A stretch of DNA of 64,000 bases from NCBI GenBank assembly GCA_043755865.1, contig JAYUSD010000194.1, forward strand, positions 1-64,000. The letters are read 5' to 3'. Position 1 is the first letter of the stretch. The number at the start of each line of letters is the position of its first letter. A program made the translations under genes and the position numbers. The notes under the pieces were generated by a model. It was not told the origin of the DNA, ran no database searches, and saw only the letters and a program-made list of their open reading frames with translations. Origin of the DNA: JANMDU01 sp043755865 (lineage in GTDB: Bacteria; Pseudomonadota; Gammaproteobacteria; Burkholderiales; Burkholderiaceae_C). Shown piece by piece: positions 49,765-57,826 of this stretch.

Positions 49765-50279
49765 TGCTACATGGCTTGCCGCCGCTCATTGCACCAAATA
49801 CCCGGTTGCTCATCTTGGGAAGCTTTCCGGGCATGAAATCACTACAAACACAACAATACTACGGCCATCCACAAAACAACTTCTGGAAACTCGCTTTTGG
49901 TATCGTTTTTAGAGAGATATTAGCAGTTAGCCGGCAAGAATACTGCGCAGAGTGCTATGAAATACGTAGCGCACTCTTGCTCGACGCGGGTGTTGGTTTA
50001 TGGGATGTCTATGCAAGTTGCGAGCGCGAAGGCTCGTTAGATTCTGCGATTCGCAACGCAAAATTGAACGACTTAGCCAGCCTCAAGAAACTCTGCCCGC
50101 AGCTACAAGCCATCGCTCACAACGGCTTTGAGAGCTACGCGCAGGCTAAATACACGCAAGCCCTCGGTCTGCCCGTGTATAAACTCCCGTCCAGCAGCCC
50201 GGCCAACGCATCTTGGAGCTTTGAGCGCAAGCTCAAAGCGTGGGGTGAGGCGCTTTCTACCCATCTAAAATCATCATGA
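49764..50279 (+). CDS. DNA-deoxyinosine/uracil glycosylase family protein
   Basis: A 171-residue uracil-DNA-glycosylase-fold protein with RLLILGSFPGMKSLQTQQYY and GHPQNNFWKLAFGI (active-site start), GVGLWDVYASCEREGSLDSA, and KLPSSSPANASW (C-terminal motif). This is the family annotated as DNA-deoxyinosine glycosylase or G/U mismatch glycosylase. It acts in base-excision repair. Start 49764 is within the TatD stop. Residues around 56-70 (VSRQEYCAECYEIRS) come from a dispersed repeat. Confidence 0.85.
   Translation: MLHGLPPLIAPNTRLLILGSFPGMKSLQTQQYYGHPQNNFWKLAFGIVFREILAVSRQEYCAECYEIRSALLLDAGVGLWDVYASCEREGSLDSAIRNAKLNDLASLKKLCPQLQAIAHNGFESYAQAKYTQALGLPVYKLPSSSPANASWSFERKLKAWGEALSTHLKSS
49927..49970 (+). 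repeat. Dispersed TAGCCGGC element, copy 11 (in glycosylase gene)
   Basis: Reads TTAGCCGGCAAGAATACTGC then GCAGAGTGCTATGAAATACG and TAGC. It is read in a different frame from the TatD copy and gives VSRQEYCAECYEIRS. Confidence 0.85.
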
Positions 50280-51079
50280 AAAAATCGTCTCTCCAAAAAA
50301 GTAGCTTGCCCGAGGTCAACATGTCCGAGATGGGCGGCATTCGCTATCTGCACCTTGGCACAGAATGGGTCCAAGGCAGCATGTTGATTTAGAAACCGTT
50401 TGAGATTGAGCTTGAATATGTGCAGCGCATGATGGCTTGGCTGCTGTTTTTTGAGCCTACAAAGATCAAGAAATTACATGCAATGCAACTGGGCTTGGGC
50501 GCTGGCACGATCACCAAGGCTTGCTACAAAACTTTAAAGATGAGCACGATGGTTTTGGAGATCAATCCATCGGTGGTCGCTGCATGCCAGCATTGGTTTA
50601 AGCTGCCGCCGCAAGATAAACGCTTGCACATCATCCTCGGTGATGCAATGAAGACGCTCTCAAATTGGGAGCACTCTACGCGGGAAACACGCCGGCTAGA
50701 TATCAATTTATCTTCAAATTTTATAGATTGTGCGCAAGTGGATCTCTACGATCATGAAGCCGCCGCACCCGTGCTTGACAGCGCAGATTTCTACCGTGCA
50801 GTACGCGATGTGCTCTCTGACGATGGCATCATGACAGTGAATCTGTTTGGCCGCAGCTCCAGCTTTGACAAGAGCCTCGCGCAAATCAGCGCGGCTTTTG
50901 GCGAGGATGCCGTTTGGAGCTTCAAGCCCACGAAAGAAGGCAACACGGTGATCCTCGCGCAGCGCACGCCTAGCCGCCCCAAGCGCGAGCTGCTGGCTCA
51001 GCGCGCCGAGCAGATTGAAACGATGTTTGATCTGCCAGCTCGCAAATGGCTGCGGTTGCTGAAACCGCTTATCAAGTAG
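50276..51079 (+). pseudogene. Spermidine-synthase-like methyltransferase fold gene, interrupted by an amber codon
   Basis: The original start is the ATG at 50276, which overlaps the previous stop (ATGA). The frame runs 38 codons and meets TAG at 50390-50392, then continues in the same frame to 51079 with clear family sequence: LEYVQRMMAWLLFFEPTKIK, QLGLGAGTITKACYK, MVLEINPSVVAACQHWF, LHIILGDAM, and DDGIMTVNLFG. This is the polyamine aminopropyltransferase-like fold. Translation could restart at 50420. A dispersed repeat is also present inside. The gene is either a recent pseudogene, a sequencing error, or a suppressed amber. Confidence 0.8.
50668..50700 (-). repeat. Dispersed TAGCCGGC-like element, copy 12 (in spermidine-synthase-like gene)
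   Basis: Plus strand reads GGAGCACTCTACGCGGGAAA then CACGCCGGCTAGA, translated EHSTRETRRLDI. Confidence 0.7.
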
Positions 51080-51104
51080 CCACAAAGCTTGCTACCATGC
51101 AGCT

Positions 51105-52892
51105 ATGAACGCCGTTCCCTCACCCCAAAAAACAACTAAACCTCTGCACATCGGCCCACTCGATTGGCGGCACATCGTGCAGTGGCTGCAAGCGGACGGC
51201 GTGATCTCTCTAGCAGAGGCCAAGCGCACGGTAGATCGCTGTTCCAAAGCCGAGAGTGCGCAGCATCCACTGGTGCGCTTAGCTGCGGTGGCCATGACGC
51301 GAGCCTCTGACGGCAAGCCGCTCGATATTGAAGCGCTCACGCAATTTCTCGCAGCCAAAGCAGGCGTGGATTATTTCCGCATTGATCCGCTCAAAGTCGA
51401 TGTAGGCAAAGTCGCTGAGACGATGAGCGCCACGTTTGCTGAGCGCCACGGCATCTTGCCCGTGCAAGTGTTGCCGACGCAAGTGGTGATCGCCACAAGC
51501 CAGCCTTTTGTTCGCGATTGGGTTGATGAAGTGGAGCGGCAAGCGCGGCGCAATGTGCGCGTGGTAGTGGCCAGCCCGCAAGATATTCACAAATTCACGG
51601 CAGAGTTTTTCGCACTCGCCAAATCTGTGCGCAACGTCACTAAAAACGGCGGCAACGCTGGTGGCGCAAGCTTTGAGCAACTCGTTGAGCTCAACAAGAC
51701 CAACAAGCAGCTCGATGCGAATGATCAAGGCGTGGTGCAGGTGGTCGATTGGCTCTGGCAATATGCTTTTGACCAACGCGCGAGCGATATTCATCTGGAG
51801 CCACGCCGCGAGCAAGGCGTGATTCGTTTTCGGATTGATGGCGTGTTGCATGCGGTGTATCAAGTGCCCCTGCAAGTGATGAATGCGATGGTGGCGCGAA
51901 TTAAATTGCTAGGCCGCATGGATGTGGTGGAGAAGCGCAGGCCTCTAGATGGCCGCATCAAAACGAAAAATCCGCGTGGCGATGAAGTGGAAATGCGCTT
52001 ATCAACATTGCCTACTGCCTTTGGCGAAAAAATGGTGATGCGTATTTTTGATCCCGATAACGCGGTGAAAGATTTAGAAGGCTTGGGCTTTTCCGATCAC
52101 GATGCCAAGCGCTGGGAAGAGCTCGTCAAGCGCCCCTACGGCATCATCTTGGTGACCGGCCCCACCGGCTCAGGCAAAACGACCACGCTGTATTCCACGC
52201 TCAAACGTTTGGCCACCGAAGAAGTCAACGTTAGCTCGATTGAAGACCCGATTGAGATGATCGAGCCCTCATTCAATCAAACGCAGGTGCAGCATCAGCT
52301 CGATTTTGGTTTTGCTGAAGGCTTGCGCGCCCTCATGCGGCAAGACCCCGACATCATCATGGTCGGCGAAATTCGTGACCTTGAGACGGCAGAGATGGCC
52401 GTGCAAGCCGCGCTCACTGGGCATTTGGTCTTTACCACGCTGCACACCAATGACGCGCCCAGCGCTGTCGCCCGCCTGATGGAGCTGGGCATTCCGCCCT
52501 ATCTGATCAACGCCACCGTGCTCGGCGTATTAGCCCAGCGCCTGATGCGCACGCTATGTGCAGAATGCAAGCAGCCCGCTGACAACAATCCCGAAGCGAT
52601 GAACGAGCTGATCAAACCCTGGAAGATCAACGCCGGCTACAAGCCCTACAAGCCCGTAGGCTGCGTCGATTGCCGCATGACAGGCTACCGTGGCCGCATG
52701 GGCGTGTATGAGCTGCTCACGATCACCGAAGCCTTCAAAGCTTTGGTGAACAAAGAAGCCAACATGGACGCCACCCGCAAGCAAGGCATCCAAGATGGCA
52801 TGCGCCCCCTGCGCCTAGCCGCCGCGCTACGCGTGGCCGATGGGATGACGACGATGGAAGAGGTGTTGACTTCTACGCCGTTGATGGGGTGA
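51105..52892 (+). CDS. GspE/PilB-type secretion or pilus ATPase
   Basis: A 595-residue hexameric ATPase. An N-terminal MshEN-like domain (about 20-180) precedes the catalytic part with SDIHLEPRREQGVIRFRIDG, Walker A GPTGSGKTTTLYSTL, the Asp box SSIEDPIEMIEPSF, Walker B LMRQDPDIIMVGEIRDLETA and the His box TGHLVFTTLHTNDA. The C-terminal zinc site is CAECKQ...CVDCRMTGYRG. It drives assembly of a type IV pilus or type II secretion system, but no other such gene is near. Confidence 0.92.
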   Translation: MNAVPSPQKTTKPLHIGPLDWRHIVQWLQADGVISLAEAKRTVDRCSKAESAQHPLVRLAAVAMTRASDGKPLDIEALTQFLAAKAGVDYFRIDPLKVDVGKVAETMSATFAERHGILPVQVLPTQVVIATSQPFVRDWVDEVERQARRNVRVVVASPQDIHKFTAEFFALAKSVRNVTKNGGNAGGASFEQLVELNKTNKQLDANDQGVVQVVDWLWQYAFDQRASDIHLEPRREQGVIRFRIDGVLHAVYQVPLQVMNAMVARIKLLGRMDVVEKRRPLDGRIKTKNPRGDEVEMRLSTLPTAFGEKMVMRIFDPDNAVKDLEGLGFSDHDAKRWEELVKRPYGIILVTGPTGSGKTTTLYSTLKRLATEEVNVSSIEDPIEMIEPSFNQTQVQHQLDFGFAEGLRALMRQDPDIIMVGEIRDLETAEMAVQAALTGHLVFTTLHTNDAPSAVARLMELGIPPYLINATVLGVLAQRLMRTLCAECKQPADNNPEAMNELIKPWKINAGYKPYKPVGCVDCRMTGYRGRMGVYELLTITEAFKALVNKEANMDATRKQGIQDGMRPLRLAAALRVADGMTTMEEVLTSTPLMG

Positions 52893-52965
52893 GCTAGAGC
52901 GAGACTTCAAACTTGGATTTCTGCGCCGTCTCACGAGAATGTGTACTGGTGTGTAGAATACAGAC

Positions 52966-53151
52966 ATGAAAAGTGCGGAGATTTTGAAGCGTTTGCGTTC
53001 TGATGGTTGGCAGCAAGTGCATGTGGTTGGCTCGCATCATCAGTTTCGTCATCCTACGAAGCCGGGCAAGGTGACTGTGCCTCATCCGAAGAAAGATTTG
53101 CCCATTGCGACTGTGCGCAGCATCTTTCGGCAAGCGGGCATCAAGCCTTGA
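52966..53151 (+). CDS. hicA: HicA toxin
   Basis: A 61-residue HicA with the double-stranded-RNA-binding fold: MKSAEILKRLRSDGWQQVHV and GSHHQFRHPTKPGKVTVPHP, in which the His of GSHHQF is the catalytic residue. It cleaves mRNA and is neutralised by HicB. The toxin comes before the antitoxin, which is usual for hicAB. The next gene starts 17 bases later. Confidence 0.95.
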   Translation: MKSAEILKRLRSDGWQQVHVVGSHHQFRHPTKPGKVTVPHPKKDLPIATVRSIFRQAGIKP

Positions 53152-53168
53152 CACTTTTGGAGAACTCT

Positions 53169-53555
53169 ATGCTTTATCCCGTTTATGTGTATTCAGGCGA
53201 TGCTAAAACTGCCTATGGCATCACGTTGCCCGATTTTGATGGTTGTTTTTCTGCGTCTGACACCTTAGAAGGTATTCCGCAAGCTTGTCAGCAAGCAATG
53301 GAAGCACACTACTTTGAAGAACCCGAATCAGTGCCTAAGGCTTCCAAGCTGGCCGATTTGAAGAAGCGCTCCAAGCTAAAAGGCGGAGAGTGGATGTTTG
53401 TTGATCTGGATATCAATGGCGTTCAAGCTAAACCCGTACGACTGAATGTGAGCCTGCCATCTAACTTGGTGAAGTTGATTGATGCACAAGCGCGAAGCCG
53501 CAAGATGACTCGCTCTGGCTTTTTGGCAAATGCCGCGATGCAAGCAATGGCATAG
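53169..53555 (+). CDS. hicB: HicB antitoxin
   Basis: A 128-residue HicB: an N-terminal partial RNase H fold (MLYPVYVYSGDAKTAYGITL, PDFDGCFSASDTLEG) and a C-terminal ribbon-helix-helix or helix-turn-helix domain (RLNVSLPSNLVKLIDAQARS) that binds the operon promoter. The start at 53169 is 17 bases after hicA. Confidence 0.94.
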   Translation: MLYPVYVYSGDAKTAYGITLPDFDGCFSASDTLEGIPQACQQAMEAHYFEEPESVPKASKLADLKKRSKLKGGEWMFVDLDINGVQAKPVRLNVSLPSNLVKLIDAQARSRKMTRSGFLANAAMQAMA

Positions 53556-53588
53556 TCATCAAGCTGGCTTGACCGAAAACCAGCGAAC

Positions 53589-54422
53589 TCAAGTCAAATC
53601 AAGTCTCTTGCAAATCTCTGTCACCGTGGCAGCTTGATTCATGCTGTAAAAATGCAGACCGGGCACGCCGGCATTGCGCAGTTGGTCGCACAAGTCTGTG
53701 ACGACATCTAGGCCGAAGGATTTGATGGAGGCTGTGTCGTCGCCAAAAGATTGCAAGCGCGTGCGGATCCAGCGGGGGATTTCTGCGCCGCAGGCGTCTG
53801 AGAAGCGCATGAGCTGGGATGAGTTGGTAATTGGCATGATGCCGGGCACGACGGGGATGGTAGCGCCGAGCTTGTGGGCATCGTCTACAAAGCGAAAGTA
53901 GGCATCGCTGTTAAAAAAGTATTGCGTGATGGCGCTGCTCGCGCCGGCTTTGACTTTCATGGCGTAGGCGAGCAAATCGGTGTCGGGGGATTTGGCTTGC
54001 GGATGCGTTTCGGGATAGCAGCCGACTTCGATATGGAATGCATCGCCTGTTTCTTGGCGGATGAAGGAAACCAATTCGCTGGCGTATTTGAATTCGCCAA
54101 ATGCGCCGTAGCCGCTGGGCAAATCGCCACGCAATGCGACCATGCGCTTGATGCCCGCTTGCTTGAACAATTCAAGCTGAGCGCGTACGCCTTCTTTCGT
54201 TGCGCCGATGCAGCTGAAATGCGGGGCAGCATCCACGCCGTCTTTCAAAATGGATTGCACGGTTTGCAACGTGCCGTCTTGCGTGGAGCCGCCTGCGCCG
54301 TAGGTGACGCTGATAAATTGCGGTTTGAGTTTGTAGAGCTGTTCGCGCACAGCGACTAATTTTTCCGCGCCTTCGGGCGTTTTGGGTGGGAAGAATTCGA
54401 GGCTGATGGGCGGCTTGTTCAT
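53589..54422 (-). CDS. metF: 5,10-methylenetetrahydrofolate reductase
   Basis: A 277-residue FAD enzyme: ISLEFFPPKTPEGAEKL, SVTYGAGGSTQDGTL, IGATKEGVRAQL, VALRGDLPSG, and NAGVPGLHFYSMNQA. It makes 5-methyl-THF for methionine synthesis. It is co-directional with tlyA (4-base overlap) and ahcY, a grouping of the methyl cycle common in Burkholderiales. The SAH riboswitch upstream of ahcY may influence it through read-through. Confidence 0.96.
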   Translation of the reverse strand: MNKPPISLEFFPPKTPEGAEKLVAVREQLYKLKPQFISVTYGAGGSTQDGTLQTVQSILKDGVDAAPHFSCIGATKEGVRAQLELFKQAGIKRMVALRGDLPSGYGAFGEFKYASELVSFIRQETGDAFHIEVGCYPETHPQAKSPDTDLLAYAMKVKAGASSAITQYFFNSDAYFRFVDDAHKLGATIPVVPGIMPITNSSQLMRFSDACGAEIPRWIRTRLQSFGDDTASIKSFGLDVVTDLCDQLRNAGVPGLHFYSMNQAATVTEICKRLDLT

Positions 54423-55210
54423 AAGTTTTCTTTCACGGCATGCACGAAAAATTCGCGGTTGCCATCTCCGCCCGAGATTGGGCTTTCAAAATAATTCTTA
54501 ACTACTAGGCTACTGTTCGCGTAGCTCTCGCGGATGCGTTGCTCGACTTTTTCATACAAGGATGCATCTTTCACGATACCGCCTTTGGCTAGATCGCTAG
54601 GCTGCAATTCAAACTGCGGCTTGACTAGCATGAGCACGTCAGCATTGATTCCGAGCAGATCAGCAAAGCGTGGCGCGAGCAGAGTTTGCGAGATGAACGA
54701 CACATCACCTACCAATAGGTCAAAGCCTAGATTTTTTAGATCAAATGAGGCTTTAGCCGGCATAGAATCTGCGCAGAGCGCTATTAAATCAGGAGTATTC
54801 AGCTCTCTTGCATTTACTTTTTCAAGGCAAATCACGCGCTCGTTTTCACGCAACTTTTGATGCAACTGCGCATGCCCCACATCGACGCCGACCACGAATG
54901 CCGCACCGTTTTGCAACAAACAATCTGTGAAACCGCCAGTGCTTTGGCCAATGTCTAAACAGAGCTTTCCAGCAGCTGAAATGCCGCTTTGAGTCAACGC
55001 GCCTTCGAGTTTCAAGCCACCACGAGAGACATACTTAGCTTCCGCAGCATCAAGCAATTCCAGTTCAATATCGTCAAACAGATCATCGCTTTTAGCCACA
55101 GCCTTCCAACCCTCCCGCGTGAGCTTGCGCACACCCGATTCAATCAATCGCTGCGCTTGGCTGCGCGAAGCAGCCAAGCCGCGATGAACGAGAAGTTGGT
55201 CGGCTCGCAT
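54419..55210 (-). CDS. tlyA: TlyA-family rRNA 2'-O-methyltransferase
   Basis: A 263-residue protein: an S4 RNA-binding domain at the N terminus (MRADQLLVHRGLAASRSQAQ, RLIESG), the Rossmann methyltransferase with LCLDIGQSTGGFTDCLLQNG, and DLLVGDVSFISQTLL. TlyA methylates ribosomal RNA. A dispersed element inserts about 12 residues (LIALCADSMPAKA) between NARELNTPD and the DVSF strand, so this loop is longer than usual. It overlaps metF by 4 bases. Confidence 0.9.
   Translation of the reverse strand: MRADQLLVHRGLAASRSQAQRLIESGVRKLTREGWKAVAKSDDLFDDIELELLDAAEAKYVSRGGLKLEGALTQSGISAAGKLCLDIGQSTGGFTDCLLQNGAAFVVGVDVGHAQLHQKLRENERVICLEKVNARELNTPDLIALCADSMPAKASFDLKNLGFDLLVGDVSFISQTLLAPRFADLLGINADVLMLVKPQFELQPSDLAKGGIVKDASLYEKVEQRIRESYANSSLVVKNYFESPISGGDGNREFFVHAVKENL
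54753..54795 (+). repeat. Dispersed TAGCCGGC element, copy 13 (in tlyA gene)
   Basis: Plus strand reads TTAGCCGGCATAGAATCTGC then GCAGAGCGCTATTAAATCAG. On the coding (minus) strand it gives LIALCADSMPAKA. Confidence 0.82.
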
Positions 55211-55215
55211 AGAAG

Positions 55216-55323
55216 ACTATGTATCGCGAAAACCGCGAAAAATAAAACCGAAAAATGCTAAAAAAATCCTAAAGTAATTTTTTGCGTTTTTCGCGTTCTT
55301 TTCGCGTTTTTCGCGTTACCTAG
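55216..55323. repeat. CTAGGTAACGCG inverted-repeat element, copy C
   Basis: Left end is a divergent ACTATGTATCGCGAAAACCG; right end is TTTTCGCGTTTTTCGCGTTA then CCTAG. It lies between tlyA and ahcY, both leftward. Confidence 0.78.
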
Positions 55324-55334
55324 TTCTTAAGCTA

Positions 55335-56813
55335 TTAATAGCGATACGTATCAGCCTTGTAAGGCCCAGCTACTTTCACGCCAATGTAATCAGCTTGGTC
55401 TTTGGACAGCTCAGTCAGCATCGCGCCCACTTTCTTCAAGTGCAGGCGAGCGACTTTTTCATCCAAATGCTTAGGCAACACATACACCTTGCCAGATTGA
55501 TAGTCTTTCGTCTTCGTGAACAACTCGATTTGTGCAATCGTTTGGTTCGCGAACGAAGAAGACATCACAAAGCTCGGATGGCCTGTGCCGCAGCCCAAAT
55601 TCACCAAACGGCCTTTGGCCAACATGATGATGCGCTTGGCAGGCTTGCTGCCCTTCTTCGGGAAGATCACGTGATCGACTTGTGGCTTGATCTCTTCCCA
55701 CTTGCATTTCGCGAGCGAGACGACATCGATTTCATTGTCAAAGTGACCAATGTTGCAAACGATCGCCTGATCTTTCATGGCCTCCATGTGCTTGTAGGTG
55801 ATCACGTCTTTGTTGCCGGTGGCGGAGACGAAAATGTCGGCCTTGTCGGCAGCGTATTCCATCGTCACGACACGATAGCCTTCCATCGCAGCTTGTAACG
55901 CATTGATCGGGTCAATCTCAGTCACCCAAACTTGCGCGCTCAGTGCGCGAAGCGCTTGAGCTGAGCCCTTGCCCACATCACCGTAGCCAGCCACCACAGC
56001 CACTTTGCCAGCAATCATCACGTCAGTAGCGCGCTTGATCGCATCGACCAAAGATTCGCGGCAGCCATAGAGGTTGTCGAATTTCGACTTCGTCACGCTG
56101 TCGTTCACGTTGATCGCGCGGAAAGCGAGCGTGCCCTTGGCAGACATTTCATTCAGGCGCAGCACGCCAGTCGTCGTCTCTTCCGTCACGCCGATGATGT
56201 TTTTGATGCGGCGTGAATACCACGTCGCGTCAACTTTCAGCTTCGCTTTGATCGCTGCAAACAATTCGATCTCTTCTTCGCTGCCTGGCTTGGCCAAGAC
56301 TTTGATGTCTTTCTCAGCGCGTGTGCCCAGGTGCATGAGCAACGTAGCATCTCCGCCGTCATCCAAAATCATGTTTGGGCCTTCTTCAGCTGTGCCCACG
56401 GCGCCCTTAGCGCCGTTTTTCATGCCACTGCCGCCGAATTCAAAGATGCGATGGGTGTAATCCCAATAGTCTTTCAAGCTCTCGCCTTTGTAGGCAAACA
56501 CCGGCGTGCCGGCCACCACCAATGCGGCAGCAGCGTGATCTTGCGTGGAGTAAATGTTGCACGATGCCCAGCGTACATCCGCGCCGAGAGCTTCCAGCGT
56601 TTGCACGAGCACAGCGGTTTGAATCGTCATGTGCAGCGAGCCAGTGATGCGCGCGCCCTTGAGTGGCTTCTTCTTGCCGAACTCTTCGCGAATCGCCATC
56701 AAACCGGGCATTTCTGTCTCGGCAATGTTGATCTCTTTTTGGCCCCAGCCAGCCAGGCTCAGGTCAGCAATTTCGTAATCTTGATTCTTAATCGGCTTTA
56801 AAACAGCGCTCAT
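55335..56813 (-). CDS. ahcY: S-adenosylhomocysteine hydrolase
   Basis: A 492-residue enzyme: YEIADLSLAGWGQKEINIAE, ARITGSLHMTIQTAVLVQTL, SCNIYSTQDHAAAALV, GYGDVGKGSAQALRAL (NAD-binding), CNIGHFDNEIDVV, and the C-terminal KADTYRY. It splits SAH into adenosine and homocysteine, relieving methyltransferase inhibition. The 5' leader carries an SAH riboswitch, which turns the gene on when SAH is high. Confidence 0.97.
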   Translation of the reverse strand: MSAVLKPIKNQDYEIADLSLAGWGQKEINIAETEMPGLMAIREEFGKKKPLKGARITGSLHMTIQTAVLVQTLEALGADVRWASCNIYSTQDHAAAALVVAGTPVFAYKGESLKDYWDYTHRIFEFGGSGMKNGAKGAVGTAEEGPNMILDDGGDATLLMHLGTRAEKDIKVLAKPGSEEEIELFAAIKAKLKVDATWYSRRIKNIIGVTEETTTGVLRLNEMSAKGTLAFRAINVNDSVTKSKFDNLYGCRESLVDAIKRATDVMIAGKVAVVAGYGDVGKGSAQALRALSAQVWVTEIDPINALQAAMEGYRVVTMEYAADKADIFVSATGNKDVITYKHMEAMKDQAIVCNIGHFDNEIDVVSLAKCKWEEIKPQVDHVIFPKKGSKPAKRIIMLAKGRLVNLGCGTGHPSFVMSSSFANQTIAQIELFTKTKDYQSGKVYVLPKHLDEKVARLHLKKVGAMLTELSKDQADYIGVKVAGPYKADTYRY

Positions 56814-56904
56814 GGTTAACTCCAGTGGTTAAAAAATATCCACTGCTCAGCAAGATTTGCCACTCAACCATTTTCTTGGGGGAGGCTCACCACACAGAAC
56901 AGCG

Positions 56905-56993
56905 GGTGAGCGTCGTTGCAAACACAATATGTGCGCTCCGAGCCTCACGCCATGCTTCTCATTAGGGAGAAGAGGCGCTGCAACGCTCCTCGG
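56905..56993 (-). promoter_or_regulatory. SAH riboswitch upstream of ahcY
   Basis: On the minus strand the leader contains CCGAGGAGCGTTGCAGCG, then a hairpin, GAGGCTCGG pairing back to the first CCGAG block, and CAACGACGCTCACC, which is the conserved SAH (ahcY) riboswitch core. An adjoining GCTCACC/GGTGAGC hairpin (56884-56912) is the probable expression platform. Confidence 0.9.
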
Positions 56994-57007
56994 AAGCTTA
57001 GATTATA

Positions 57008-57469
57008 TTACTTTTCAGTCACGTTTCTACCAGCTGGGTCTTTACGATTCAACATAGCTTTTAACAAGCTTCGACACCAACTATTAAGCAGAGCGATGGC
57101 AAGAATCACGATCAACCAATTGCTCATTTCAAACCCAGGCTGATCGAAACGCACCGGCAATTTCGTCATTTCCACCGTCACTGCACTGCCCACCAAAGCT
57201 ACAAATGCAGCGACTAGTTGAGCCCAAACCGGTAGTCGATCTTGACTTTTGGTGCGATCAGCTCGCCTCCTGCGCCAAAGCAATCTCATCACGACCGCTG
57301 CAGTAACGCAGGCCAAGATCAATCCAACAACGACTTTCCCCACAGCAAAGCAAATGACTGAACCACCGCCCGGAACCGCGACCTGAACAGCCATGCCAGC
57401 AATATCAACGAGCCCAGTAGCGGAATCTTTGAGCTTAGTTTTAAGATTCCAAGAAGATAGAAATTTCAT
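57008..57469 (-). CDS. Hypothetical membrane protein
   Basis: A protein of about 153 residues starting MKFLSSWNLKTKLKDSATGL. Three membrane segments are visible (ICFAVGKVVVGLILACVTAA, WAQLVAAFVALVGSAVTV, NWLIVILAIALLNSW) with an Arg-rich loop (RLLWRRRRADRTKSQDR) between them. The start at 57469 is preferred to 57583, which would run into the divergent gene. Not recognised. Confidence 0.6.
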   Translation of the reverse strand: MKFLSSWNLKTKLKDSATGLVDIAGMAVQVAVPGGGSVICFAVGKVVVGLILACVTAAVVMRLLWRRRRADRTKSQDRLPVWAQLVAAFVALVGSAVTVEMTKLPVRFDQPGFEMSNWLIVILAIALLNSWCRSLLKAMLNRKDPAGRNVTEK

Positions 57470-57548
57470 AAGACTTGAGTTTAGCAACTGCTTGAATAGG
57501 AAGGCAAGCCGCGCCTGTTGGCAGTACTCAGTCAGATAAAATCTACAG

Positions 57549-57767
57549 ATGGTCTTGCCCAAAATAAAGTTCAAATTGCCCATCGAAGAAAAGCTGCGGA
57601 TTGACGCTCAGCTGACTTCCCGTGGATTTTTAACATTCAGTGAATATGTGCGAGATTTGATTCGGCAAGATTTGTCGCTTGTTCGAGTCAAGGGATTCAA
57701 AGCACCTATTTGCCACGTTGATAAACCGCCTCGCATTGCTCGCAAGCGATCCAAAACTACTGCTTAG
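57549..57767 (+). CDS. Small ribbon-helix-helix-like protein
   Basis: A 72-residue basic protein: MVLPKIKFKLPIEEKLRIDA and TSRGFLTFSEYVRDLIRQDL. The pattern of a beta strand followed by two helices is typical of RHH DNA-binding proteins such as ParD/CopG antitoxins. No toxin gene is adjacent. It ends with a short hairpin GCTTAGCTTTCCGGCTAAGC (57762-57781). Confidence 0.6.
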   Translation: MVLPKIKFKLPIEEKLRIDAQLTSRGFLTFSEYVRDLIRQDLSLVRVKGFKAPICHVDKPPRIARKRSKTTA

Positions 57768-57826
57768 CTTTCCGGCTAAGCCATCCGTGTTTTCGAATAG
57801 CCTGGCTTTTACATAGATTCCATACC

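Noticed and set aside
53660..53700. GCACGCCGGCATTGCGCAGTTG in metF as another dispersed element copy
   Set aside because: It encodes NAGVPGLHFYSMN, which is conserved in MetF in general, so the likeness is by chance.
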